From Nitrospirota bacterium (GTDB lineage Bacteria; Nitrospirota; Thermodesulfovibrionia; Thermodesulfovibrionales; JdFR-88): a stretch of 49,044 bases of DNA. Both the position numbers and the translations under genes were made by a program. Below, one piece after another: positions 16,010 through 23,850 of the stretch (position 1 is the first letter of the stretch; each line of letters begins with the position of its first letter). The DNA is taken from positions 1 to 49,044 of the forward strand of contig JAKAJM010000013.1 in NCBI GenBank assembly GCA_021813765.1, in the 5' to 3' direction. The notes below the pieces were generated by a model. The model saw only the letters and a list, made by a program, of their open reading frames with translations. It ran no database searches and had not been told where the DNA came from.

Positions 16010-16738
16010 TCAGGTTCTACTATGGAATTTTGCAGAGCGGAGGTGGACGTTCACGCCCTCGCTGAAATGAAGCTCCACGAACCTCTCAAGCTCTGTCAGA
16101 AGTGCCCCTGAGGGTTTTATCCGTGAGAGTTTTTCTAGCGGGAAAGAGCTCAGGCTCCTGTGCATGGCGATGAGCGCGGCGGAAAGCCCCAGCGCGGGGC
16201 CCTCTTTTTTGCAGCCGCCGCAAAGCAGCGCCCCATCGCGCGGATAGAACACCTCCGCCTGGCTGCCGCAGCGGGCGCATCCGTTTAAGGCTGGCGCATA
16301 CCCGGCAAGCTCAAGCAGGCGCAGTTTGAATGTGACAGGGACGAATGCCGAGGCTGGCTCCTTCTCAAGCCCGTCCAGCCCCCAGAGCATGAGCGCGAAG
16401 GCATCCGGGCTCCTGCCCTCCGGGGGAAGAAGCTTAAGCACCATCTCCGCGAACTGGCAGGCCTTCACGAAGGCGGCGGTGTTTTCCCTGAGCGGGTGGA
16501 AGCTCCTTAGTATGTCGGACTGGGTGAGCCTTGGCAGGCTTGCGTCTTCCCTGCCGGTAAGCGCAACGCGGGCGTGTGTGAAGGGCTCCAGGCTGCCGCC
16601 AAAGCGGCTTTTTATCTTTCTCGGGCTTTTGGCAAAGGCGCTCCTGGTGCCAAAGTCCTTCGTGAGGTATTCGATTATGAGGTCGGCCTCGCCAAGGGTG
16701 CGGCTCCTTAAAACGATGCCCTCGGTGCGCGCCGTCAT
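16010..16738 (-). CDS. recO: DNA repair protein RecO
   Basis: RecO, 242 residues, acts in the RecFOR pathway by loading RecA onto SSB-coated single-stranded DNA. The N-terminal OB fold shows EGIVLRSRTLGEADLIIEYL and FGTRSAFAKSPRKIKSRF. A C-terminal zinc finger is given by CARCG and CGGCK, typical of the family, and the length is usual. The ATG 16738 directly follows the end of a short repeat element (16741-16997), which therefore supplies the sequence where its ribosome binding site would be (only a weak AGG). The last codons and stop lie beside another copy of the same repeat end at 15991-16010. Confidence 0.93.
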   Translation of the reverse strand: MTARTEGIVLRSRTLGEADLIIEYLTKDFGTRSAFAKSPRKIKSRFGGSLEPFTHARVALTGREDASLPRLTQSDILRSFHPLRENTAAFVKACQFAEMVLKLLPPEGRSPDAFALMLWGLDGLEKEPASAFVPVTFKLRLLELAGYAPALNGCARCGSQAEVFYPRDGALLCGGCKKEGPALGLSAALIAMHRSLSSFPLEKLSRIKPSGALLTELERFVELHFSEGVNVHLRSAKFHSRT

Positions 16739-16740
16739 TC

Positions 16741-16997
16741 TGGAGCCTATCTCAAAATCGCTTCAGGCTGCAAGAGGCTGAAATGAGCAGCGAGCGGCCA
16801 GCGAACGCACCTTGATAAATCTGAAATTCCAAACATTCGATGCCTGCGGGGCATAAAATCAAGGCATACGGCGTCATCAAGGGAAAATCGTCCTCAACGC
16901 AGCTCTGCTGCGCCTCCGGGCGCTTACCCCTCTTTCCTTGTCTGCCACGATTTCCTCTCTCTTTCGCTTCAAAATCAATTTTGAGACAGGTTCTACT
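16741..16997. repeat. MITE-like element with terminal inverted repeats upstream of recO
   Basis: The left end GGAGCCTATCTCAAAATCG (16742-16760) and the reverse complement of the right end, AGAACCTGTCTCAAAATTG (16996-16977), differ at only a few positions, giving about 19-bp inverted repeats around roughly 220 bp of non-coding DNA. A third copy of the end, GGACCTGCCTCAAAATTG, sits at 15991-16008 next to the recO stop. A 106-codon frame (16752-17072) across the element is not protein-like. No transposase is present. Confidence 0.65.
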
Positions 16998-17072
16998 TAT
17001 TGCCCCGGTTTTTTGTTCTTTTATTTTGATGGTGCGCCCCGCGGATGTGGGGCGTGCGGTTGAGAGACCCAC

Positions 17073-17525
17073 CTACATTATGTTGCCAAAATCCTCCGGC
17101 TTCAGGTTCTTGAGCCACTCCTCCAGCTCGTCTGAATTCTTCAGCTCCAGAATGCTGTCCTCGACGAAAATGGGAGCGTTCATCCTGAGCGCCACGGCAA
17201 CAGCGTCCGAAGGCCTGGAGTCCACCGGGGTCTCCCTCTTTCCGTCGGTAAGATGGATGAGCGCGTAGTACGTATTTTCCTGGAGGTCCGTGACGATTAT
17301 CCTGCTTACCTTCAGCTTGAGGTCGTCTATGATGTTCCTGATGAGGTCGTGGGTAAGGGGCCTGGGCGTGGTGACCTTCCCAAGCGCAAGCGCGATGGAG
17401 TCCGCCTCTGGTTTCCCTATCCAGATGGGAAGCGTGGAGGTGCCTTCCGTTTCCCGGAGGAGCAGAATATACATGTTGCTCCTGGGGTCAAACAGCAGAC
17501 CTTCCACCTTCATTTCTATGAGCAT
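17073..17525 (-). CDS. bifunctional nuclease family protein (DUF151)
   Basis: A 150-residue BFN/DUF151 protein. The family marks are LPIWIGKPEADSIALAL, TPRPLTHDLI, VIVTDLQENTYYA-type strand (here IIVTDLQENTYYALIHL) and VDSRPSDAVAVALRMNAPIFV. Plant BFN proteins have nuclease activity, but in bacteria the role is not settled. ATG 17525 is preferred because longer upstream starts would run into era. A second ATG lies 4 codons later. It is separated from era by 47 nt on the same strand, and the stop is TAG at 17073. Confidence 0.85.
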   Translation of the reverse strand: MLIEMKVEGLLFDPRSNMYILLLRETEGTSTLPIWIGKPEADSIALALGKVTTPRPLTHDLIRNIIDDLKLKVSRIIVTDLQENTYYALIHLTDGKRETPVDSRPSDAVAVALRMNAPIFVEDSILELKNSDELEEWLKNLKPEDFGNIM

Positions 17526-17572
17526 GCCTGGTTTAAACCGCCTTTTTCCGTCTTTTTTCTGCCTTGTATAGA

Positions 17573-18544
17573 TCAGAATCCGAGCTCGGATATGGACTTC
17601 GTGTCCGAACGCCAGTCCTTCCTCAGCTTCACCCAAAGCTCCAGAAAGACCCTGGCGTTGAGGAGCTTCTCGGCTTCAAGCCTTGCCGCCTGCCCGATAT
17701 CCTTCAGCATGCGGCCGCCTTTTCCTATTATAATACCTTTCTGACTGTCTCTTTCCACCCAGATGTCCGCGCTGATGCGGACCAGCCCGCGCGCGGGCCC
17801 GCCTTCTCCCTGAGGCTCCTCCCACCGGGTCACTTCCACGGCCACGGCATGGGGGACCTCCTCGAAAGTGGCCTCCATGACTTTCTCCCTTATTATCTCA
17901 GAAACCATGAATCTTTCAAGCTGGTCGGTGACGAGGTCCTCCGGGTAATACATGGGCCCCTCCGGCAGGTAACCCGGGAGCCTTTCAAGCAGCAGGTCCA
18001 CCCCGTCGCCGGTAAGGGCGGAGATGGGGATGACCTCATCGAAGCCGTAAAGCTCCGAATAAGCCTGTATGACGGGCAGAAGCTTCGATTTCCGCACGGA
18101 GTCCACCTTGTTTATAAGCAGGAACAAAACTGCCTTTCTGTTTTTGCCCGCCTTGCCTTTTTTGCCGCCAATGATGAGGTCCAGGATGTCCTTTTCCGCC
18201 GCGCCGGGGAGTTTTGGCTCTACCATGAAGAGCACAACGTCCACCTCCCGCATCGCGTCCCGCGCCTCGCGCATCATGGCCTCGTCCAGCTTAGTATGGA
18301 GCTTTTTATGTATTCCTGGGGTGTCCATGAAGACGATCTGGGCGTCTTTCAGGGTCTTTATCCCTATGATGCGGTTGCGCGTGGTCTGAGGCTTTTTGGT
18401 GACTATGGAGACCTTTTGCCCCAGGATGGTGTTAAGCAGGGTGGATTTGCCCGCGTTGGGCCTGCCGATTATGGATACATACCCGGAGCGGAACGCCCGG
18501 GCTTTGCTGTTCTCGTTTTTTCCTTTTTCTTTTTCTTCCTTCAC
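17573..18544 (-). CDS. era: GTPase Era
   Basis: Ribosome-assembly GTPase, 323 residues. G1 is GRPNAGKS (about 27-34), G2 lies in KPQTTRN, G3 is DTPG, G4 is NKVD, and the C-terminal KH domain carries GIIIGKGGRMLKDIG. Era binds 16S rRNA near its 3' end and is essential in many bacteria. The protein begins with about 18 charged residues before the G domain and starts at a GTG. No good Shine-Dalgarno precedes it, so the exact start is uncertain. Downstream genes on the same strand are the DUF151 protein and recO; era-recO proximity is common in bacteria. Confidence 0.96.
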   Translation of the reverse strand: MKEEKEKGKNENSKARAFRSGYVSIIGRPNAGKSTLLNTILGQKVSIVTKKPQTTRNRIIGIKTLKDAQIVFMDTPGIHKKLHTKLDEAMMREARDAMREVDVVLFMVEPKLPGAAEKDILDLIIGGKKGKAGKNRKAVLFLLINKVDSVRKSKLLPVIQAYSELYGFDEVIPISALTGDGVDLLLERLPGYLPEGPMYYPEDLVTDQLERFMVSEIIREKVMEATFEEVPHAVAVEVTRWEEPQGEGGPARGLVRISADIWVERDSQKGIIIGKGGRMLKDIGQAARLEAEKLLNARVFLELWVKLRKDWRSDTKSISELGF

Positions 18545-18593
18545 CTATTAAGTGTAAGGCGGCGGGCTTGCTTATTGCAAGGGGAGGTTTGTG

Positions 18594-18794
18594 ATGCGTA
18601 AAAACCTGGCTGTTGCTGTTGCCTCCACTTTCCATATGGTAGCTTTTAACATCATCCGATTTCCGGAAGAAGAAGTCCGGGCTGGCATGGCGGCGGTTTC
18701 CTTGCCTAAGCCGGGACGGCCTCTGAGAATGAGCAAACCATGTTATCCCTGCCTTCTCCCCGAAAACGCTATCCCCACGGCCTTCCCCTTATGA
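18594..18794 (+). CDS. possible 66-residue protein of unknown function
   Basis: An open frame begins at ATG 18594 with AGGGGAGG 6 nt upstream, a strong ribosome binding site. The product starts MRKNLAVAVASTFHMVAFNI, mildly hydrophobic, and contains one CYPC pair near residue 50. There is no recognisable domain. The 322-bp gap between era and the aminotransferase holds nothing else except the aminotransferase terminator. It could be a chance frame. Confidence 0.22.
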   Translation: MRKNLAVAVASTFHMVAFNIIRFPEEEVRAGMAAVSLPKPGRPLRMSKPCYPCLLPENAIPTAFPL

Positions 18795-18815
18795 AACAAC
18801 AAGATTGTGAGGCCG

Positions 18816-18849
18816 AAAAAAAGAAAGCCGCCATCACCTGGCGGCTTTC
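18816..18849 (-). terminator. intrinsic terminator of the aminotransferase gene
   Basis: On the minus strand an 11-bp stem GAAAGCCGCCA (arms 18839-18849 and 18823-18833) with a 5-nt loop is followed by a run of seven U. It lies 18 nt after the aminotransferase stop. Confidence 0.88.
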
Positions 18850-18866
18850 AGATATTTTCCCAGTTC

Positions 18867-20045
18867 CTAAAACGCCGCGAGGGTCTTCTTTATCCTCTCA
18901 AGACCCTTTTCTATCTCCCCGATGCCCGTCGCATAGGAGAGCCTTATGAAATCGTCGTCCCCGAAGGCGTCCCCCGGCACCACCGCCACATTGGCCTTCT
19001 CAAGCAGATACATGGCAAGCTTCGAGGAGGAGGATATCTCCGGAGACCTGCCATAAAGCGCGCTTGTGTTCGGGAAGGCATAAAACGCGCCCGTGGGCGG
19101 GATGCACTTTATCCCCGGTATGGCGTTCAGGCCCTCGACAATGAACTTTCTTCTTTTGTCGAACTCCGCGGCCATGGCCTTCACCGAGTCCTGCGGCCCC
19201 GTAAGGGCCTCGATGGCCGCCGCCTGTGAGATGGAGGCCGGGTTTGATGTGGACTGGCTTTGCATGGAGGTCATGGCCTTTATCAGCGGGGCCGGCCCCG
19301 CGGCATAGCCTATCCTCCAGCCGGTCATGGAATACGCCTTTGAGACCCCGTTTATGACGACAGTCCTTTTCTTGATCTCCTCGCCAAGCGAGGCGATGCT
19401 TACGTGCCTGGCCCCATCGTAGAGGAGCTTTTCGTATATCTCGTCCGATATAACGTAGATGTCCCTCTCCACCGCTATCTGCGCGATCCTGGCCAGGGCC
19501 TCCCTCCCATATGAAAAGCCCGTGGGGTTTGAAGGGGAATTGAGTATGAGGGCCTTTGTCTTTTTGGTTATCGCCTGCTCAAAGGCGGCGGGGTGCAGAA
19601 GGAACCTGTCTGCCTCAAGCGTCTTTATGAATACCGGCTTTGCCCCGGCAAGGGTGGCCTGCTCCGGGTAACTCACCCAGTAGGGGGCGGGTATTATCAC
19701 CTCATCTGCCGGGTCCAGGAGCGCCTGCATGGCGTTAAACAGGCTGTGCTTTGCGCCGCAGGAGACAACTATTTCCGCGCGCTCGTACTTAAGCCCGTTG
19801 TCCCTTTCGAGTTTGCCGATTATGGCGTCCTTGAGCTTGTCCGTGCCGCCCACCGGAGTGTACTTGGTAAACCCGTCCTTTATCGCCTTTATGGCCGCCT
19901 CTTTGATGTTTTCCGGGGTGTCGAAATCCGGCTCTCCGACGCCGAAACTTATTACGTCAATACCCTGGGCCTTCATCGCCTTGGCCCTGGAATCTATGGC
20001 TAGAGTGGGTGAAGGTTTTATGTCCTTGGCGCGCATTGAAAGCAT
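18867..20045 (-). CDS. aspC: PLP-dependent aspartate/aromatic aminotransferase (class I)
   Basis: A 392-residue fold-type I aminotransferase of the prokaryotic aspartate aminotransferase subgroup (Thermus/Bacillus type). Visible are FGVGEPDFDTP, YTPVGG, NSPSNPTG, the SDEIYEKLLYDG segment, and the PLP lysine in NGVSKAYSMTGWRIGY, followed by IRLSYATG with the C-terminal substrate-binding Arg. Expected reaction: aspartate + 2-oxoglutarate to oxaloacetate + glutamate, cytoplasmic; side activity on other amino acids is possible. ATG 20045 has AGGGGAG about 12 nt upstream; the next ATG is three codons on. It is monocistronic with a strong terminator. Confidence 0.93.
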   Translation of the reverse strand: MLSMRAKDIKPSPTLAIDSRAKAMKAQGIDVISFGVGEPDFDTPENIKEAAIKAIKDGFTKYTPVGGTDKLKDAIIGKLERDNGLKYERAEIVVSCGAKHSLFNAMQALLDPADEVIIPAPYWVSYPEQATLAGAKPVFIKTLEADRFLLHPAAFEQAITKKTKALILNSPSNPTGFSYGREALARIAQIAVERDIYVISDEIYEKLLYDGARHVSIASLGEEIKKRTVVINGVSKAYSMTGWRIGYAAGPAPLIKAMTSMQSQSTSNPASISQAAAIEALTGPQDSVKAMAAEFDKRRKFIVEGLNAIPGIKCIPPTGAFYAFPNTSALYGRSPEISSSSKLAMYLLEKANVAVVPGDAFGDDDFIRLSYATGIGEIEKGLERIKKTLAAF

Positions 20046-20206
20046 TTTTTATTTTTCTCCCCTGGTGTACGGAATTTTTATTTTCAATTGAATTTGAATT
20101 TTACCACACCGGCAAAAAATGATAAAATAAGGAAGTTATTAAAGAAAAGTGTTTATAAAATAAGAGGGCTTCAAAAACAAAACCAACAGAAGGAGCTGAA
20201 AAAACA

Positions 20207-20392
20207 ATGAAGAAACCCGTTATCGATTTTGACACCTGCGTAGGATGCGGTTCATGTGTAGAGCTTTGCCCTTCGGTGTTCGAGCTTAAGGACGACAAGG
20301 CCTATGTCGTCAATGCAGAGGGCTGCTCCAGTTGCGACTGCGAGGCCGCCGCAGGTATTTGCCCGGTTGAGGCCATAACGCTGGAAGACTGA
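20207..20392 (+). CDS. 4Fe-4S ferredoxin
   Basis: A 61-residue low-potential electron carrier. The first motif is CVGCGSCVELCP (Cys11, 14, 17, 21). The second half has Cys40, 43, 45 and CP at 52-53, but not a full second CxxCxxC. This is the pattern of single-cluster ferredoxins such as Desulfovibrio or Thermotoga types, where Cys11, 14, 17 and 52 bind one 4Fe-4S cluster and Cys21/Cys45 can form a disulfide. The two additional cysteines 40 and 43 are unusual. AAGGAG lies 12 nt before the ATG. It is monocistronic and ends at a long, strong terminator. Confidence 0.93.
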   Translation: MKKPVIDFDTCVGCGSCVELCPSVFELKDDKAYVVNAEGCSSCDCEAAAGICPVEAITLED

Positions 20393-20408
20393 GAAAAAGA
20401 CAGAATAT

Positions 20409-20450
20409 AAAAGGCAGAAAAGCCCGTTTTTACGGGCTTTTCTGCCTTTT
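20409..20450 (+). terminator. strong intrinsic terminator after the ferredoxin gene
   Basis: A 19-bp near-perfect stem (arms 20409-20427 and 20432-20450) with a TTTT loop; the 5' arm begins with A-rich sequence and the 3' arm ends in TTTT. The symmetry allows use from either strand. Confidence 0.9.
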
Positions 20451-20464
20451 GCCGGATTCATTCC

Positions 20465-20578
20465 AGTTGCGAAATAAAAACGGGCTGAATCTTTCCTGCC
20501 GTAAAAGGCGAAAGTGGCGGGAATGACGGCAAAAAATTTCTGAACCAGATGTAAAGAAGTGTTAGGGACAGGACGCTA
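20465..20578 (-). repeat. interspersed repeat, TAG(T/C)GTCCTGTCCC family, truncated copy
   Basis: Read on the minus strand from 20578 it runs TAGCGTCCTGTCCC, TAACACTTCTTTACAT, GGTTCAGAAATTTTTTGCC and TTTTACGGCAGGAA. It closely matches 29601-29710 and 33568-33670. Only the left end is intact. No coding potential is seen. Confidence 0.75.
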
Positions 20579-20621
20579 GCGGCAATGACATGCGTAAACC
20601 GGACAAGCACATTTTGTTTTT

Positions 20622-21368
20622 TTATTTGTCTATGGGGTCCCTTTCCCCCGGCCCCTCCAGCCTAAGCCTTTCAAGCGCCTCTCGCGCGGCCAGGCTTTGG
20701 GCCTCTTTTTTTGTCCTTCCTTCGCCTCGCCCGTACGGTTGCCCGCCGATGTAGACCCCGGCCGTAAAGAGTTTCTCGTGCTCCTTGCCTTCTTCTTTCA
20801 ATAACTTGTAAACCGGCAGACTGCCCATGACCTTCTGGCAAAGCTCCTGGAGCTCCGTCTTCGGGTCCTGCGCCTCTCCGCTTTCGATCACCGCCTCCAG
20901 CTTTTCCCTGAAGATGCCAAGGACCGCCCTTTTGACCGCCTCGTAACCGCCATCCAGATAGATAGCGCCGATCAGGGCCTCGAACGCCCCCGCCAGGATG
21001 GACTGCTTCGTCCTGCCCCCCGTGCCAACCTCTCCCTTGCCAAGGAGCAGGTGAGGGCCGAGCCCGATGCCGTCTGCCGCCTTCGCAAGCTCCTGCCCCC
21101 GCACCATAATGCTCCTTATCCTGGACATCTGGGCCTCGTCCAGGCCGGTATGGTAAAGGTGCTCGGAAAAAACAAGCTCAAGGACGGCGTCTCCCAGGTA
21201 CTCAAGCCGCTCGTTATGGGATGGGGCGGCGCCTTTTTTTTCGCCGCAATAGGACCTGTGGGTCAGGGCCTGCCTGAGCAGCTCCCCGTCACTGAAGGCA
21301 TAGCCCAGTTTTTTTGCCGTGTCGAAATGGCCCTTTTCTTTATCTTTTTCCGGGCCGGATCCTGGCAA
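20622..21368 (-). CDS. rnc: ribonuclease III
   Basis: Double-strand-specific RNase III, about 248 residues. The catalytic signature is NERLEYLGDAVLELVF, with a second acidic segment FEALIGAIYLDGG. The C-terminal dsRNA-binding domain begins at DPKTELQELCQK and ends with KKEAQSLAAREALERL. No ATG suits the N-terminus. The frame opens far into fabF, and a TTG at 21368, one nt after the fabF stop, gives a normal length and would allow coupling; this start is a best guess. It is the last gene of the fabG-acpP-fabF-rnc group, a common order. Confidence 0.9.
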   Translation of the reverse strand: MPGSGPEKDKEKGHFDTAKKLGYAFSDGELLRQALTHRSYCGEKKGAAPSHNERLEYLGDAVLELVFSEHLYHTGLDEAQMSRIRSIMVRGQELAKAADGIGLGPHLLLGKGEVGTGGRTKQSILAGAFEALIGAIYLDGGYEAVKRAVLGIFREKLEAVIESGEAQDPKTELQELCQKVMGSLPVYKLLKEEGKEHEKLFTAGVYIGGQPYGRGEGRTKKEAQSLAAREALERLRLEGPGERDPIDK

Positions 21369-21369
21369 A

Positions 21370-22608
21370 TCAGGAAAGTCTCTTGAAAAGCAGGCAGGCG
21401 TTTGTCCCGCCAAACCCGAAGGAGTTAGAAAGCGCGCAGTCCACCCGCTGCTGCCTGGCCTTATGGGGGACATAATCCAAATCGCATTCAGGGTCCGGAT
21501 TGTGCAGGTTTATGGTAGGGGGGATGACGGAATTTGCTATGCTCAGGACAGCAACGGCCGCCTCCACACCGCCGGCCGCGCCAAGCAGGTGGCCCGTCAT
21601 GGACTTCGTGGAGCTTACGGCCAGCTTCCCCGCATGGCTGCCAAACACCTTCTTTATCGCCGCCGTCTCTATCTCGTCGCCCTGTTTGGTGGAGGTCCCG
21701 TGCGCATTCACATAGTCCACCTCCTGGGCAGGTATGCCCGCGTCCCTGAGCGCGTTTGCCATGCACCTGGCCGCGCCGTTTCCGTCCGGAGCGGGTGATG
21801 TTATATGGTAGGCGTCGGAGCTCATGCCAAAGCCCACAAGCTCGGCATAAATGCGCGCGCCCCGGCGGCGGGCGGACTCCAGTTCCTCAAGCACCAGGAC
21901 GCCGGCCCCTTCGCCCATCACAAAGCCGTCCCTTTCGGAATCGAAAGGCCGGGAGGCCCCGGCGGGGTCGTCGTTCCTTGTGGACAGGGCCTTCATCGCG
22001 TTAAAGCCGCCAATGGCCATCGGGGTTATAACGGACTCCGTGCCGCCAGCTATCATGGCGTCCGCATCCCCGTACTGTATCACCCGGAAGGCCTCGCCTA
22101 TGGAGTGGCTGCCCGTGGCGCAGGCGGTGACGGCGGCGGAGTTCGGCCCCTTGGCACCGAATTTTATCGAAACGCTGCCAGATGCCAGGTTTATTATCAG
22201 CATCGGTATGAAGAAAGGGGTTATGCGCCTGGGGCCTTTTTCCAGATATACCTGGTGATAGCGCTCTATCGTGCCCAGGCCCCCCATGCCGGCCCCTATC
22301 ATGACGCCCACGCGCTCCTCGTTGGATGCGTCTACCACCAGCCCCGAGTCCGCAACGGCAAATCCCGCGGCGGCCATCGCGAACTGGATGAAACGGTCCA
22401 TCTTCTTTACTTCCTTGGCCTCAACGAAATCCTCGGGGACAAAGCCTTCCACCTCCCCGGCTATCTGCGTGGGAAAAGCGGCCGCGTCGAACTGCGTTAT
22501 CTTACCGATTCCGGAGCGGCCCTCAACGAGCCCTTTCCACGTCGCCTCGGTCCCTATCCCAAGAGGGGAAACAAGACCCAGTCCTGTTACAACGACTCTC
22601 CGTTTCAT
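21370..22608 (-). CDS. fabF: beta-ketoacyl-ACP synthase II
   Basis: KAS II, 412 residues, condenses malonyl-ACP with acyl-ACP in fatty acid elongation. The thiolase-fold active site is complete: Cys in [14 protein letters not shown], His in [11 protein letters not shown] and His in [13 protein letters not shown]. The start [17 protein letters not shown] and the end [14 protein letters not shown] are typical. It lies 11 nt after acpP on the same strand, so the two are co-transcribed and share the ACP substrate. Confidence 0.97.
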   Translation of the reverse strand: MKRRVVVTGLGLVSPLGIGTEATWKGLVEGRSGIGKITQFDAAAFPTQIAGEVEGFVPEDFVEAKEVKKMDRFIQFAMAAAGFAVADSGLVVDASNEERVGVMIGAGMGGLGTIERYHQVYLEKGPRRITPFFIPMLIINLASGSVSIKFGAKGPNSAAVTACATGSHSIGEAFRVIQYGDADAMIAGGTESVITPMAIGGFNAMKALSTRNDDPAGASRPFDSERDGFVMGEGAGVLVLEELESARRRGARIYAELVGFGMSSDAYHITSPAPDGNGAARCMANALRDAGIPAQEVDYVNAHGTSTKQGDEIETAAIKKVFGSHAGKLAVSSTKSMTGHLLGAAGGVEAAVAVLSIANSVIPPTINLHNPDPECDLDYVPHKARQQRVDCALSNSFGFGGTNACLLFKRLS

Positions 22609-22619
22609 CTGGCTGCTAC

Positions 22620-22853
22620 TTATTCACCTTTTTTCTTCTTTATGTAATCCACGGCGTCCTGCACCTTTACTATCTTCTCTGCGTCCTCGTCGGGTATCTC
22701 TATGTCGAACCCCTCTTCAAACGCCATCACAAGCTCCACCGTGTCAAGGGAGTCCGCCCCCAGGTCCTCCACAAAAGAGGCCTCCGGCTTTACCTCCGCG
22801 ATATCCACTCCCAACTGTTTGGCTATGATCTCCTTAACGCTCTGCTCTACCAT
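22620..22853 (-). CDS. acpP: acyl carrier protein
   Basis: A 77-residue acidic four-helix carrier. The phosphopantetheine attachment serine is in [16 protein letters not shown]. It carries the growing acyl chain to FabF and FabG, both encoded beside it. The ATG has AAGGAGG with an 8-nt spacer. The C-terminus is lysine-rich (IKKKKGE). Confidence 0.97.
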   Translation of the reverse strand: MVEQSVKEIIAKQLGVDIAEVKPEASFVEDLGADSLDTVELVMAFEEGFDIEIPDEDAEKIVKVQDAVDYIKKKKGE

Positions 22854-22912
22854 TAGGCGTTACCTCCTTGATAAATGCTATTTTATTTTTTTTGTTTCCG
22901 GGAACACGGCGG

Positions 22913-23653
22913 TCACATGTACATGCCGCCGTTTACATGTATGACCTGCCCTGTTATGTAACCGGTGTCAGGCGAACAGAAAAAAGATACCGCGCGGGCC
23001 ACGTCCTGAGGCGTTCCGAACTTGCCGGAGGGTATCGAGGCCAGCATCTGGTTTCTGACCTCTTCCGGCAGTTTTTCCGTCATGGCCGTAACTATGAAGC
23101 CCGGGGCCACGGCGTTGGCGGTTATGCCCCTGCCCGCATACTCCTTAGCTATGGTCTTCGTGAGCCCAACCATCCCCGCCTTCGAGGCGCTGTAGTTTGC
23201 CTGCCCGGGGTTTCCCATGAAGGCCACCACAGAGGAGATGCTCACGATCCTTCCGTACCTCTGGCGGGACATTATCTTTACCGCCTCCCTGCTGCATAAA
23301 AACATGCTGCGCAGGTTCACGTTGATGACCAGGTCCCAGTCCTCGGGCTTCATCCTCATGAGGAGCCCGTCCCTGGTGATGCCCGCATTATTTATAAGGA
23401 TGTCGAGCCTGCCCAGATCGTTTTTGACCGCCTCGAAGGTCTTCTCGACGTCCTGCTCCTTTGAGACATCAAGCCCGTAGGAGCAGGCATCAGCCCCCGT
23501 AGCCTTCATGGCATCGGCGGTGGCGGCGGCCTCCTGCGGGTTCAGGTCCCCCAGTGCCACTTTTGCGCCCCTTGCCGCAAGCTCTTCGGCGATGGCCCGC
23601 CCTATCCCCCTGGCCCCGCCGGTAACAAAAGCCACTTGTCCCTTCAGATCCAT
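22913..23653 (-). CDS. fabG: 3-oxoacyl-ACP reductase
   Basis: NADPH-dependent SDR of 246 residues, reduces beta-ketoacyl-ACP. It has TGGARGIG near residue 11, NNAG, the SISSVV strand, YSASKAG with the catalytic Tyr/Lys, and the C-terminal ITGQVIHVNGGMYM ending that is typical of FabG. AGGGGAGG precedes the ATG. It is the first gene of the fab group; 59 nt separate it from acpP. fabD and fabH are not in the window. Upstream 23684-23699 (CTGTAGATTTTAACAG) is an imperfect palindrome that could be an operator, with low confidence. Confidence 0.96.
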   Translation of the reverse strand: MDLKGQVAFVTGGARGIGRAIAEELAARGAKVALGDLNPQEAAATADAMKATGADACSYGLDVSKEQDVEKTFEAVKNDLGRLDILINNAGITRDGLLMRMKPEDWDLVINVNLRSMFLCSREAVKIMSRQRYGRIVSISSVVAFMGNPGQANYSASKAGMVGLTKTIAKEYAGRGITANAVAPGFIVTAMTEKLPEEVRNQMLASIPSGKFGTPQDVARAVSFFCSPDTGYITGQVIHVNGGMYM

Positions 23654-23850
23654 TAGACGAAAATTCCTCCCCTAAAAAATTAACTGTAGATTTTAACAGG
23701 AGAATGAAATATTTTTCCACAGTCCGCAAGCTTCAGGGCTTGACTTTTGGAATGATGCGCGATCAGGGAAGCGCCTGGCTCACGGGCATGAGAGTCATTC
23801 TGGCACGGAGAAAAATTGCTCAAGGGCTGCTTATAAAAAGATACGGAACG

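Noticed and set aside
16752-17072. 106-codon minus-strand frame upstream of recO
   Set aside because: It lies almost wholly in an inverted-repeat element and shows no protein pattern.
21805-22647. 280-codon plus-strand frame
   Set aside because: It lies antisense to fabF, which is certain.
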